From Paenibacillus sp. FJAT-29882 (GTDB lineage Bacteria > Bacillota > Bacilli > Bacillales > DSM-1321): DNA of 64,000 bases. Of the stretch, positions 52,626-60,938 are shown piece by piece. Each line of letters begins with the position of its first letter. Position 1 is the stretch's first letter. Made by a program: the position numbers and the translations under genes. The stretch is from positions 1,354,436-1,418,435 of the forward strand of contig NZ_LMVB01000001.1 of the NCBI RefSeq assembly GCF_001510645.1. The letters run 5' to 3'. The notes under the pieces are model-generated. The model ran no database searches. It was not told the origin of the DNA and saw only the letters and a program-made list of their open reading frames with translations.

Positions 52626-53447
52626 ATGAACAAGAAATCACTATTTACAGCAGCGGCTGCAGCGGCCCTAATTTTCACAGGAGTTGGAGCGAAAGAGGCT
52701 GATGCTTCTACAATAAAAAATGTAAACATTCAAACAGTAGCATTTAAGGTTAATAGCCAAGAAGACTTACAAACAGCACTAGATCAATATCTTGCAAAAT
52801 ATAATATTCCAGTAAACTATAAAGTTAGCATTCAAAATCAGTATGGTGCAATAACTAAACAAAATACGGCAAAACCAGCCGCTCCAGTTCAGCAACCGAC
52901 ACAAGCACCTGCAAAACAGCCTGTACAAACGCCAGTTGCACAGCCAGCTGAAAAACCAGTAAAAGAACCAAGCAAGCAACCAGTTCAAACACCTACTGCT
53001 CCAACACAAACTCAAACACCACCACCTGCTTCAAAACCGACTAATTCTGGAACTCCAACAAGTTCTTCAGTCAGTCAATTTGAAAAAGAAGTGGTTGAGC
53101 TGACAAATGCTGAGCGTGCAAAATCCGGTTTAAAAGCTCTTACACTTGATACAGAGTTAAGCAAAGTTGCACGTGCAAAATCTCAAGATATGAAAGACCG
53201 TAACTACTTTGATCACACTAGCCCAACATATGGTTCACCATTTGATATGATGAAACAATTTGGTATCAACTATTCTTCTGCGGGTGAAAATATTGCACAA
53301 GGTCAAACGACTCCTCAACAAGTTGTACAAGCTTGGATGAATAGTGAAGGACACCGCGCTAACATTTTAAAAGCAAGCTACACTCATATCGGAGTTGGCT
53401 ATGTACAATCAGGAAACTATTGGACACAAATGTTCATCGGAAAATAA
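52626..53447 (+). CDS. secreted CAP-domain (SCP-like) protein
   Basis: A 273-residue exported protein. A signal peptide (KKSLFTAAAAAALIFTGVGA, with cut near ADAST) is followed by a short domain, then a Pro/Gln/Thr-rich linker (about 82-155: TQAPAKQPVQTPVAQPAEKP) suited to spanning the wall. A C-terminal CAP domain (about 160-273) has VVELTNAERAKSGLKAL, YFDHTSPTYGSPFDMM, AGENIAQG and NSEGHRANILKASYTHIGVG, with the conserved His/Glu pairs. It resembles B. subtilis YkwD-type proteins. GGGAGGAATTAATA precedes the ATG. Its linker is a natural type of substrate for proline-specific proteases, though a link to the PPEP-like protein is speculation. Confidence 0.9.
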   Translation: MNKKSLFTAAAAAALIFTGVGAKEADASTIKNVNIQTVAFKVNSQEDLQTALDQYLAKYNIPVNYKVSIQNQYGAITKQNTAKPAAPVQQPTQAPAKQPVQTPVAQPAEKPVKEPSKQPVQTPTAPTQTQTPPPASKPTNSGTPTSSSVSQFEKEVVELTNAERAKSGLKALTLDTELSKVARAKSQDMKDRNYFDHTSPTYGSPFDMMKQFGINYSSAGENIAQGQTTPQQVVQAWMNSEGHRANILKASYTHIGVGYVQSGNYWTQMFIGK

Positions 53448-53470
53448 TCTAGATTCATTTGCTAAGAATA

Positions 53471-53512
53471 GGCTTCCACCCAGCATATAACGGGGTGGAG
53501 GTCTTTTTTTTT
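53471..53512 (+). terminator. terminator after the CAP-domain gene
   Basis: GGCTTCCACCC (53471-53481) and GGGTGGAGGTC (about 53493-53503), then TTTTTTTTT. Confidence 0.8.
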
Positions 53513-53525
53513 GTATTGAAAACAG

Positions 53526-53562
53526 AAATAGACGTCTTATTAAATTTCCGAGACGTCTATTT
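53526..53562. terminator. 12-bp inverted repeat overlapping a stop codon
   Basis: AAATAGACGTCT (53526-53537) and AGACGTCTATTT (53551-53562) are perfect complements. The stop codon of the minus-strand Hsp20-like gene (53540-53542) lies in the loop, so the hairpin would fold over the end of the coding region. Confidence 0.55.
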
Positions 53563-54010
53563 CAGAAAACTGAATATCTTGCTGCTTTGAAAGACGAATT
53601 TCCAGTGTTTCATTTTTATATTGCGCCGTCGTTCCTTTTTTCTTCACGATGCATGGTAGGGTAGTAACAAATTTTTCTTCATATCCAGGAATGCCATCTA
53701 TTAAAAGTTGATTGGAAGTATGGTAGATTTTTAAATGTCTAATACATGTTGAATCTTTAATTAGGATGCGAACATAAACATCTGAATGCGTTTCAAATAC
53801 AGCAGCTTGTAGTTTTCCATCTGAAGAGGTGTTTTGTTGTGTGTGTGAACTTGAGTTTGGGTTTTGTTGATTCATGAACTGTTGCATCTGATCAGGCATC
53901 GCTTGTGAAAAAATTTGATTCATGAACGATTGAATATCATTTGGATTCATATGCTTGATTTTATCAGAACTATTTTTCTGAAAGGAGAAAAGAGAACTCC
54001 ACGGAAACAT
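53540..54010 (-). CDS. Hsp20/alpha-crystallin-like protein (CotP/GerT-like)
   Basis: A 156-residue protein. The N-terminus is Met/Gln/Asn/Ser-rich (IFSQAMPDQMQQFMNQQNPN), and the C-terminal about 90 residues are an alpha-crystallin-like beta-sandwich (LQAAVFETHSDVYVRILIKD ... LLIDGIPGYEEKFVTTLP ... ETLEIRLSK). The typical A-x-x-x-N-G-V-L motif is degenerate (YKNETLEIRL), as in spore-coat relatives CotP and GerT. ATG 54010 follows GAGGTG at 6 bases; GTG 54019 is inside that site. A role in spore coat or germination is plausible, not proved. Confidence 0.75.
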   Translation of the reverse strand: MFPWSSLFSFQKNSSDKIKHMNPNDIQSFMNQIFSQAMPDQMQQFMNQQNPNSSSHTQQNTSSDGKLQAAVFETHSDVYVRILIKDSTCIRHLKIYHTSNQLLIDGIPGYEEKFVTTLPCIVKKKGTTAQYKNETLEIRLSKQQDIQFSEIDVSEI

Positions 54011-54406
54011 TCTGTACACCTCATTTCTTATCCGTTAAGGGCCGTACAAGGCTTTAAATCAATTTATTTACAATATAATATGCGAAAGGTCTCTATAGGG
54101 TAACGAATAGGGAAGAGCATCCGATATGCAAAAATAGTGAAACAATTCTTATGCAGTGGGATTATAGGCAACGTGGTATGTAAAGAACATGAAATAAATC
54201 TGTGATGTGTCATCCAAGTTAGGAATAAAACATTCCTGTTAATAGATCAGGAATCGTGATGAATTCTCGATTAGATCCTAAATTTGTGGATGCACAACGA
54301 AAAAGTCCGCCTCGAATAACTACTGATACAGTTCAAATTAAATACAAATATAACGATAAACTGTATATAGAATACGAAGACAGACCTCTTAAGATCATCA
54401 TTGTGT
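54011..54406. other. intergenic region with a doubtful small ORF
   Basis: The first half has no recognisable feature. GGAATAAAACATTCC at 54221-54235 is a small dyad. A short frame begins at 54256 (separate entry). Confidence 0.35.
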
Positions 54407-54498
54407 TTAATTTTCTTTCACCGATGAATACTTCACTCGCTGCAAGAATAGCAGTCGAGTCAATAAGCCAATTGCGCCTAGTGCAAGGCCGGAGATAA
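54256..54498 (+). CDS. doubtful 80-residue ORF overlapping the MATE gene
   Basis: The first 50 residues look protein-like (DPKFVDAQRKSPPRITTDTV, then QIKYKYNDKLYIEYEDR). The frame then runs 92 bases into the 3' end of the convergent MATE gene, where it has no natural composition. It may be a small gene whose end was lost when this junction formed, or chance. No good ribosome site precedes the start. Confidence 0.25.
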   Translation: MMNSRLDPKFVDAQRKSPPRITTDTVQIKYKYNDKLYIEYEDRPLKIIIVFNFLSPMNTSLAARIAVESISQLRLVQGRR

Positions 54499-55768
54499 GA
54501 CCAATCCAATATCCGAACGGACCTAAATCCGTTAAGTTTGCAAGTATATATCCAAACGGAAGCCCGATAATCCAGTAAGAAACTAATGACATGAAGAACG
54601 TAAAATTCACATCTTTATACCCGCGAAGAATTCCTTGGATCGGGGCTTGGAAAGCATCTGAAATTTGGAAGAAGATTGCATAGATTAAAAAGTGTGTTGT
54701 CAATTTTAGGACAACCTGATCATCTGTGTAAATTGCAGCAACTTGCTCCCGTAAAAAAAAGATAACAAGAGAGAAAATTAAAGACATCAAGACTGCAATG
54801 GATATTCCGATTTTACTGTATTCAAGTGCGTCACTGTACCGTTTTGCGCCAACTTCAAAAGCAATAACAATGGTTAATCCCATCGAGATACTTAACGGTG
54901 CCATATAAAGAAATGAAGCAAAGTTCATCGCAATTTGGTGAGAAGCAATTGTGATCGTATCATAACTACTCATTAACAAAGTGACAGCTGCAAAAATACT
55001 TGTTTCAAAAAAGATTGAAAAACCAATTGGTAGTCCGATGACAAGGAGGGTTTTCCAATTTTTTAATGATACTCGATAAAATCTTTCGAAAATTCGATAG
55101 GAGGCAAAAGGTTCTGCCTTCATCACTACTAATGTGGCAATGATAAAAATTAGCCAATAGGTGATGGCTGTAGCATAACCAGAACCAACTCCTCCTAATT
55201 CAGGGAAACCAAGTTTACCATAAATTAATAAATAATTAAAAATGATATTGATAGGTAATGCGGATAGTGTGATGAGCATTGAAATTCTCGTTTGGCCAAG
55301 ACCATCCATGAACGAACGGAGAACATTAAATACAAAAAGCGGCAGAATTCCGAAACCAAGTCCTATTAAAAAGGAATGAGCAATTTGTTCCACAGCTGGT
55401 TCTAGATTCATCATATTTAAAATAGGGTTAAGAAAGATGGCGCCGATTATTGTAATACCAACTCCCATAGCGAGAGCCAAATATATCGCCTGAATGATAT
55501 TGAAAGGAACCTTTTTTGTATCTTTTGCTCCGATTAGTTGAGAAATAATTGGAGGAATGGCGAGCAGTATACCACCCAATCCTGAATAAATGGGCATCCA
55601 CAAGGAGCTGCCGATTGAAACCCCTGCAACATCAGCGGTGCTGTATCTTCCTGACATCATAATATCAAAGAAGGTCATCGCATATAAACTAAGCTGAGTG
55701 ATAAGAAGCGGGAATAAAATAGTGAATAATTGGCGGATTTTTCCACGTTTTGTATAGGTCTTTTGCAT
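54407..55768 (-). CDS. MATE family efflux transporter
   Basis: A 453-residue, 12-helix transporter of the multidrug and toxin extrusion family, exporting cations or drugs by Na+ or H+ antiport. Seen: the N-terminal LFPLLITQLSLYAMTFFDIM (MATE helix 1, conserved at the cation-site side), DVAGVSIGSSLWMPIYSGLGG in helix 2, GLGFGILPLFVFNVLRSFMDGLGQTR (about 145-170), and repeat-two QIAMNFASFLYMAPLSISMG (about 282-301). ATG 55768 follows GAGGTAAT; the upstream frame lacks a site. The substrate is unknown. Confidence 0.92.
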   Translation of the reverse strand: MQKTYTKRGKIRQLFTILFPLLITQLSLYAMTFFDIMMSGRYSTADVAGVSIGSSLWMPIYSGLGGILLAIPPIISQLIGAKDTKKVPFNIIQAIYLALAMGVGITIIGAIFLNPILNMMNLEPAVEQIAHSFLIGLGFGILPLFVFNVLRSFMDGLGQTRISMLITLSALPINIIFNYLLIYGKLGFPELGGVGSGYATAITYWLIFIIATLVVMKAEPFASYRIFERFYRVSLKNWKTLLVIGLPIGFSIFFETSIFAAVTLLMSSYDTITIASHQIAMNFASFLYMAPLSISMGLTIVIAFEVGAKRYSDALEYSKIGISIAVLMSLIFSLVIFFLREQVAAIYTDDQVVLKLTTHFLIYAIFFQISDAFQAPIQGILRGYKDVNFTFFMSLVSYWIIGLPFGYILANLTDLGPFGYWIGLISGLALGAIGLLTRLLFLQRVKYSSVKEN

Positions 55769-55984
55769 AATATTACCTCGATTTATTAATTTTTGCACAA
55801 TGGTAGAATTATATCATAAGTTGCAGTGCCAGCCAGTTAATAAGTGATTAAATGTTGATGTTACACACTAAATTTTGGGTCTGTTGTCCTGTTTTTATGC
55901 AGATTGATAAGTTTTTCCCTATGTACCAGCTGGAAATGTGGTATGATGAGGGGTAGAAATTTTTGGCTTTGGAAGGTGAATCAA

Positions 55985-57055
55985 TTGAAAAAGAAGATTG
56001 TGTTTACAGGTGGAGGATCTGCTGGTCATGTTTCTGTTAATACAGCAATCATCCCTGAATTTTTGAAAAATAATTGGGAAGTTACATATATAGGCTCTGA
56101 AAAAGGAATCGAGAGAGAAATCATTGAAAAAGAATTTCCGACCGTCAGCTATCAAACGGTTTCAGTTGGAAAATTGCGAAGATATATGTCATTGGAGAAT
56201 TTAAAAGATCCGTTTCGTGTTATAAAAGGAATTTTCGATGCACGGAAAATCCTCAAACAAATCCAGCCTGAATTTGTTTTTTCAAAAGGTGGTTTCGTTT
56301 CAGTACCTGTCGTATTGGCAGCAAAAATGTTACGAATTCCTGTGTTTATTCATGAATCCGATTATACCCCTGGTCTTGCGAATAAACTTGCAATGCCATT
56401 TGCTTCAAAAATATTTACGACATTTGTAGAAACGGAAAAACATGTCGCTAAATCAAAATCTATTTATATTGGTGCAGTTCTCAGAGACGGAATATTTAAG
56501 GGGAATGCTGACAAAGGTAGAGAGAGATATGGTTTTGATAAAAGTAAACCTGTTTTGCTTGTGATGGGTGGGAGCCTAGGTGCGGTCAGAATAAATAACC
56601 TAATAACGGAAAATCTTGATGATCTATTAGCTTTCTACCAGATTATTCACATATGCGGAAAAGGAAATATTCAAGAAAAATTACGGAGGAAAGGATATCA
56701 GCCATTTGAATATGTTCATGAGGAACTATTCGATATGTTAGCCTGCGCCGATGTGGTTGTGTCTCGTGCAGGATCGAATTCTATTTATGAATTTCTTGGT
56801 CTTGAAATACCGATGCTACTTATCCCACTGAGCGCCAACGCTTCAAGAGGAGATCAAATCTTAAATGCAGCGAGCTTTGAAAGTCAAGGTTTTAGCAAGG
56901 TTATTCAAGAGGAAAATTTAACATATCAGGCTTTTTCTGATACGCTTGATCATTTGGTGGATGAATCGCCACAATATAAAGCGAAAATGCAACAAAAACG
57001 TCCGTTTAAAACTGGTACAGAGATGTATGAGTTGCTTATACAGCTTCAAAAATAA
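55985..57055 (+). CDS. MurG-like UDP-GlcNAc glycosyltransferase (MurG2 type)
   Basis: A 356-residue GT28 family protein. The N-terminal glycine loop is FTGGGSAGHVSVNTAIIPEF instead of the canonical GGTGGHxxP, SKGGFVSVPVVLAA (about 96-109) binds the lipid-I side, and VVVSRAGSNSIYEFLGLEIP (about 260-279) is the UDP-GlcNAc site with conserved Glu. It stands alone, not in a dcw cluster, so it is probably the second MurG known from some bacilli. TTG 55985 is preceded by GGAAGGTGA, and TGGTATGAT (55939-55947) upstream is an extended -10 box. A role in lipid II synthesis is inferred. Confidence 0.85.
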   Translation: MKKKIVFTGGGSAGHVSVNTAIIPEFLKNNWEVTYIGSEKGIEREIIEKEFPTVSYQTVSVGKLRRYMSLENLKDPFRVIKGIFDARKILKQIQPEFVFSKGGFVSVPVVLAAKMLRIPVFIHESDYTPGLANKLAMPFASKIFTTFVETEKHVAKSKSIYIGAVLRDGIFKGNADKGRERYGFDKSKPVLLVMGGSLGAVRINNLITENLDDLLAFYQIIHICGKGNIQEKLRRKGYQPFEYVHEELFDMLACADVVVSRAGSNSIYEFLGLEIPMLLIPLSANASRGDQILNAASFESQGFSKVIQEENLTYQAFSDTLDHLVDESPQYKAKMQQKRPFKTGTEMYELLIQLQK

Positions 57056-57118
57056 TTCTTTTTCTACGTATAAAACGTAAACCATTGGAAATCTCTATCA
57101 AGAAGTAATAAAATAGAA

Positions 57119-57155
57119 AAAACAAGCATGGATTTGATTCTATGCTTGTTTTTTT
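57119..57155 (+). terminator. terminator after the MurG-like gene
   Basis: AAAACAAGCAT...ATGCTTGTTTTTTT: 9-10 bp stem with a T-run. Confidence 0.88.
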
Positions 57156-57206
57156 ATAGTCTGAAAAATTGAATGTTCTTCGTAATCCATTTTAAAGGTC
57201 TATGCA

Positions 57207-57290
57207 GTAATTTATCCCGCACAAACTAAAAGGCTTAGAGGAATCGAAGGTGGAGGCTGAAGAACCCCCACCCGCTAATTGAATAAATTC
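57207..57290 (+). repeat. repeat family B fragment
   Basis: TAATTTATCCCGCAC...AGAGGAATCGAAGG...CCCCCACCCGCTAATTGA resembles TTTATCCCGTATTAACAGG...AGAGGAATCAAGGAAGG of the large element at 23924, with the middle lost. Confidence 0.5.
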
Positions 57291-57317
57291 ATTTCGTTGC
57301 CTTTTTTTATCTTTCAA

Positions 57318-57872
57318 TTAAGCTTCTAATAAATGTTGCGTTTCATCTTCGTCTTGACGGAGAACATGAAGATTATAAAGATCTTTCGGTATTTCATAAA
57401 GATCATATATTTCGCTGTGCTTATTTAATTGTTCATACAAATATTTGCGGGATTCATTGGCTAACAAGACATAAGGTAGTTTTTCTGCAGCTTTAATAGA
57501 TCGGATATTTTGCTTTCTTATTCTCATGAAAACCGTTTCGATACCTAGCTCGAAAAAAACCTCATTAAAGAAAGCTTCTTTTGCCATGGAATTATAGCCT
57601 TTACCGTGATAAGGTTTCCCTAACCATGTTCCAAGAAAGCCAGCTTGATTTTCAATATCAAATAATGAAATGGTACCAATAGGTGTACCCCATTCATCGG
57701 TAATTGTTCTTGAAATCAATTCGCCTTTTTCTTCTGCTTCCATTGTTTGTTTCGTGACGAATAGATACTCTTCATAGGAATCTACTTTATGGCGCACGAA
57801 AGGGAAGACATCTGGATGCGTCATAATTTCATAAAGAGTATTGCAATCAGAAAAGTCTCTTTTTTTTAACAT
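57318..57872 (-). CDS. GNAT family N-acetyltransferase
   Basis: A 184-residue acetyltransferase of the RimJ/RimL-like subgroup. Acetyl-CoA motif A appears as GFLGTWLGKPYHGKGYNSMA (about residues 77-96), preceded by GTPIGTISLFDIEN, and followed by the usual RIRKQNIRSIKAAEKL (about 117-132). The N-terminus KKRDFSDCNTLYEIM aligns with the family start. B. subtilis YokL is similar in my recollection but orthology is not shown. Its target (peptide N-terminus or small amine) is unknown. GAGGGACGG precedes the ATG on the minus strand. Confidence 0.82.
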   Translation of the reverse strand: MLKKRDFSDCNTLYEIMTHPDVFPFVRHKVDSYEEYLFVTKQTMEAEEKGELISRTITDEWGTPIGTISLFDIENQAGFLGTWLGKPYHGKGYNSMAKEAFFNEVFFELGIETVFMRIRKQNIRSIKAAEKLPYVLLANESRKYLYEQLNKHSEIYDLYEIPKDLYNLHVLRQDEDETQHLLEA

Positions 57873-57922
57873 TTCCGTCCCTCCGTTTGAGGGCAGTCCT
57901 AGTGTATACCTGCTCTCACCCT

Positions 57923-57955
57923 CGAAATTTTTTAGTCATTCATCAAAAAATTTCG
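57923..57955. terminator. AT-rich stem-loop
   Basis: CGAAATTTTTT (57923-57933) / AAAAAATTTCG (57945-57955), 11-bp perfect stem. It sits between the GNAT gene and the tRNA-like fragment. Confidence 0.5.
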
Positions 57956-58000
57956 GGGTGGGAATCGAACCCACTAGAACCGGAAACCGGTGGCGCACCA
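57951..58000 (-). other. tRNA 3'-half-like sequence
   Basis: On the minus strand, GTGGG-TTCGATT-CCCAC (57958-57974) is a perfect T-arm with canonical loop. Upstream of it, CCGG-TTT-CCGG (57980-57990) is like the extra arm of a class II tRNA. No matching D-arm, anticodon arm or acceptor 5' strand is visible, so it is not a functional tRNA. It may be an integration scar or the remnant of a tRNA gene. Confidence 0.4.
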
Positions 58001-58228
58001 TTTGCCTTCCCTATTTTTATTTTCCAGCAATATCAAAAAAACAAAAGATCCTAAAAAGATAATACTAAAAAAAGTTTAAAAAGAAAATAGGTATTTGCGG
58101 TTTTTTTTTCAACAAATTTCAACAATTTAATGGACCTATTATTTTACTGTTTCTAGAATGGTCTTTCCTTAAAAATATAGATGTGAATCATCGGGAAATC
58201 AGTCTGATTAAAGGTTTTGAGGGAATGA
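58001..58228. other. AT-rich intergenic region
   Basis: About 230 bp upstream of the uppP 3' end; no gene or clear signal seen. Confidence 0.3.
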
Positions 58229-59011
58229 TTAAAATTTTCCAGTGTATTGAAGAAATAAAATGATTCCTCCTAATGCCCACACATAAAAGGAAAAGATTTT
58301 CAGTGATTTTTTCTTTAAAAAATTGATCATCCACATAACGGCTAAATAGCCGAAAAGCGCGGAGGAAAGTGTCCCGATAAAAAGTGTTGAAAACGGCAGG
58401 GGTTCAATCGCTCCTGTTATGACTGGTTTTAATTGAAAGATAATTCCGCCGCTAATCGCTGGTATTGATAATAAAAAAGAAAAATAAGCTGCTGTTGCAC
58501 GGTCAAGCTTACATAATAGACCTGCTGCTATCGTTAAGCCGGAACGAGAGAGGGCGGGCATGATGGCACAAGCTTGGAAGCTTCCAATAATAAAGGCATC
58601 TTGAAGGGAAATTTCGTCTAGGGTTTTTGTGCCCCGTCGAGAATTGTCAGCGATCCATAAAATGAATCCTGTAGCAAGAAATTCCCACCCGATCGTCACA
58701 CCCGTTTTTGACAATTCATCAAACCAGTCACTAAGAAGTAACCCTGCAGCTACTGCTGGAATCGTACCGACGATAAGCAATGCAGTTAATTTTGAAAAGG
58801 GTTTTTTTATTAAGTGACCAATCTCGCCTTTATAGACAACGAGGAGAGCTAGAAGAGTGCCGATATGCAGCATCGTATCAAGGTAGATTCCTGCTTCGTC
58901 TAAATGGAATAAATGTCTTCCTAAGTACAAATGACCAGTACTTGAGATTGGAAGAAATTCTGTTAGACCTTGTATAAGTCCGAGAATAAAGGCTTGAAGT
59001 TCGTTTAACAA
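58229..59011 (-). CDS. uppP: undecaprenyl-diphosphatase (BacA/UppP)
   Basis: A 260-residue, about eight-helix membrane enzyme that dephosphorylates undecaprenyl diphosphate so the lipid carrier can be reused for peptidoglycan; extra copies give bacitracin resistance. Seen: GLIQGLTEFLPISSTGHLYL (about residues 12-31; Glu and Ser-rich motif 1) and CAIMPALSRSGLTIAAGLL (about 147-165; catalytic Arg in motif 2). The start is TTG 59011, preceded by AGAGGTGAAG. Together with the nearby MurG-like gene it serves the lipid-linked cell-wall cycle. Confidence 0.95.
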   Translation of the reverse strand: MLNELQAFILGLIQGLTEFLPISSTGHLYLGRHLFHLDEAGIYLDTMLHIGTLLALLVVYKGEIGHLIKKPFSKLTALLIVGTIPAVAAGLLLSDWFDELSKTGVTIGWEFLATGFILWIADNSRRGTKTLDEISLQDAFIIGSFQACAIMPALSRSGLTIAAGLLCKLDRATAAYFSFLLSIPAISGGIIFQLKPVITGAIEPLPFSTLFIGTLSSALFGYLAVMWMINFLKKKSLKIFSFYVWALGGIILFLQYTGKF

Positions 59012-59321
59012 GGAGCTTCACCTCTCTTTTTTGTATGAAGAATATGGGGACAGGGCTTTGCGACTTACTAATTAAGGGTATACTGAAAAGCATCCAACAT
59101 TCCTGCTCCGCATCGCCACCATTGTGATTAGGTGAGTGTAGCGGGCTACAGGATTAATCCCCCATGGTAAATGGTGGCGTTTTGTTCATTTAAGGCAATC
59201 ATCACATTCATATGTATGCTTGTCTAAATTGAACATGTTCATAAAATTTTTTATGAAAAGTGAAACTTTTTCTGAAAAATTCGTATAGAATAGAGAAGGA
59301 ATAACAGAGGAGGGGATTTTG
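59012..59321. other. divergent intergenic region with terminator-like hairpin
   Basis: No gene is seen. CGCCACCATT (59114-59123) and AATGGTGGCG (59170-59179) form a perfect 10-bp stem followed by TTTTG. A GC-rich patch before it (59046-59115) loosely resembles 6452-6500. Confidence 0.5.
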
Positions 59322-59642
59322 ATGCCGAATCAAGATGAAAAATTTTTAGCAATGTTAATTTATTTACTTAGCTTTTTTACCGTTTTTTTAGGCCCTTTAA
59401 TCATATGGTTAATAAAAAAGGATTCTTCTAAATTTATAGATTACCATGGAAGGGAATATTTGAATTTCCTTATTTCTTACACCATCTATACATTTGTTGC
59501 ATCGCTCACATTTCTCATAGTAATCGGCTTCGTTCTGGTACCGGTTGTAGCTATTGCGGCATTTATCTTTACGATTATCGGCGCTGTGAAGGCGTATGAA
59601 GGGACGGAGTATAAGATTCCATTTATTTTTCGTTTGTTATAA
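59322..59642 (+). CDS. DUF4870 family membrane protein
   Basis: A 106-residue protein with three hydrophobic segments (MLIYLLSFFTVFLGPLIIWL; FLISYTIYTFVASLTFLIVI; VLVPVVAIAAFIFTIIGAV). The family hallmark PLIIWLIKKDSSKFIDYHGREYLNF between segments one and two is characteristic of DUF4870/Tic20-like proteins. GGAGGGG precedes the ATG (TTG 59319 is next to it). Function not known. A family A repeat follows the stop by about 12 bases. Confidence 0.85.
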   Translation: MPNQDEKFLAMLIYLLSFFTVFLGPLIIWLIKKDSSKFIDYHGREYLNFLISYTIYTFVASLTFLIVIGFVLVPVVAIAAFIFTIIGAVKAYEGTEYKIPFIFRLL

Positions 59643-59653
59643 GCCAAGTCGTT

Positions 59654-59740
59654 AAGGGTCAGACCTCGTACTCTATTACAGTATAGTGTTGAATACACTT
59701 ATCTTTCCTGTATTTAGTAGCTACAAGGCTTGACCCTTTA
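59654..59740. repeat. palindromic intergenic repeat, family A
   Basis: AAGGGTCAGACCTCGTACTC...TACAG (left) pairs with CTGTATTTAGTAGC...CTTGACCCTTTA (right). Confidence 0.75.
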
Positions 59741-60036
59741 TTGCTTATTTTAGTGATTATGCCAAACTTTTTATGTAGTTCATTTATTTTGCCTTTCCGT
59801 ATCCCATAGCAAACAGACGATTCAAACTCACTCTCCATATTCCTTGCTCGTCTTATGCTAGCGACTAGGATCATCAAGTCTAAGGCAATTTTTATGATTT
59901 TACTTCTTTCTTTAGTCAAAGTTTTCATTCTAACAGGCTGTTTTTTGAATAAACTAATTGGACAAGCAGATAATGTTATTTTTTTTAAAAGTTGCCGTTT
60001 TCCAATTAAGAACTGGGCTCTTGGGGGAGAGAGAAG
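59741..60036. other. intergenic region
   Basis: No gene that I can support. The minus strand has an open frame running into the family A repeat without a ribosome site. AGAGAGAAG just before 60037 is the ribosome site of the next gene. Confidence 0.35.
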
Positions 60037-60837
60037 ATGGATATTCAGAAGTATTACGAAAAAACAGCGAAAATTTCCTTTTATGCAGCCATGATCTCAC
60101 TAATCATTGCGATTCTCTTTGTTGCGCTACATTTATCAGGGAGAATGGCTGGGAATATTCTCTGGCTAACCTTACCATTTATAATCCTTAGTTTGAATTA
60201 TTATATACGTTTTCGTTTGTATGAGAAACGTATGAATGAGACACCAATAAATGTCCAGTCCGAAAGCATGCAACTTCTTGATGCAGAGCATTTGTTAATT
60301 GCCTTTCTGCCAGCTCCAAGCTTGAGGATGCAGTTTTTTAATAAAGATGGAGCTGTTGTAGGGGAAATTAGGGATCAAGACATGTCTTGGTACAAATGGT
60401 TGCTGCCAAATGCTGTATCTATGCTTATGCCAAAGCGGTACGGATTATTTGATTGTTTTGGAAATCGACTTGCCCAGTTTCAGTCAGGGGTAGGGCTGTG
60501 GAGTAATATGATTGTAAAGGACCATGAAGGAAATGAAGTTGGACGTTATAAAGAAAATAGGAAGAAGGCATTTGTCAAAACAACAGGGATGATTTCAAAA
60601 TCGGATGGAACAGACTGGATACCTATCAAAATTGGAGGATTAAACTCATTTCAATTGGATGAAATGAATGGCAAAAAACTTGCTTCGTTTCAAACAGGAT
60701 GGATGCCCCGGGAATGGGGGAAACTGTTTAAAAACCCTAATATGCCTATCCTAACTTTTCATGAAAAAACAGATTTAGAAGTAAAACTCGTGACGCTCGG
60801 TTTCTTATCTGCAATCTTCCACCATGTCTCTAATTGA
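60037..60837 (+). CDS. tubby C-terminal-like (LURP1-type) domain protein
   Basis: A 266-residue protein with two N-terminal membrane helices (ISFYAAMISLIIAILFVAL; AGNILWLTLPFIILSLNYY) and a cytosolic beta-barrel of the Tubby C-terminal-like/LURP-one type (about 75-255). The barrel shows strand-turn repeats such as FFNKDGAVVGEIRDQD, LFDCFGNRLAQFQSG, IVKDHEGNEVGRY and LDEMNGKKLASF. Such domains can act as lipid-responsive or scramblase-like modules, but the function in Bacillus is not known. Stands alone; the ATG has AGAGAGAAG upstream. Confidence 0.75.
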   Translation: MDIQKYYEKTAKISFYAAMISLIIAILFVALHLSGRMAGNILWLTLPFIILSLNYYIRFRLYEKRMNETPINVQSESMQLLDAEHLLIAFLPAPSLRMQFFNKDGAVVGEIRDQDMSWYKWLLPNAVSMLMPKRYGLFDCFGNRLAQFQSGVGLWSNMIVKDHEGNEVGRYKENRKKAFVKTTGMISKSDGTDWIPIKIGGLNSFQLDEMNGKKLASFQTGWMPREWGKLFKNPNMPILTFHEKTDLEVKLVTLGFLSAIFHHVSN

Positions 60838-60938
60838 AGAGAAAACTAAAAAAAATGTAAAAATGAGACGTTTATTTAAGCGAATTATCAAATGTTTTGT
60901 TATAATTTAAGAATTCTAAAGAAAAAGCGGTGAAAATG

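Noticed and set aside
59659..59928. 89-residue open frame on the minus strand
   Set aside because: It runs into the family A repeat for its last third and has no ribosome site, so it is more likely chance or a fused remnant than a gene.
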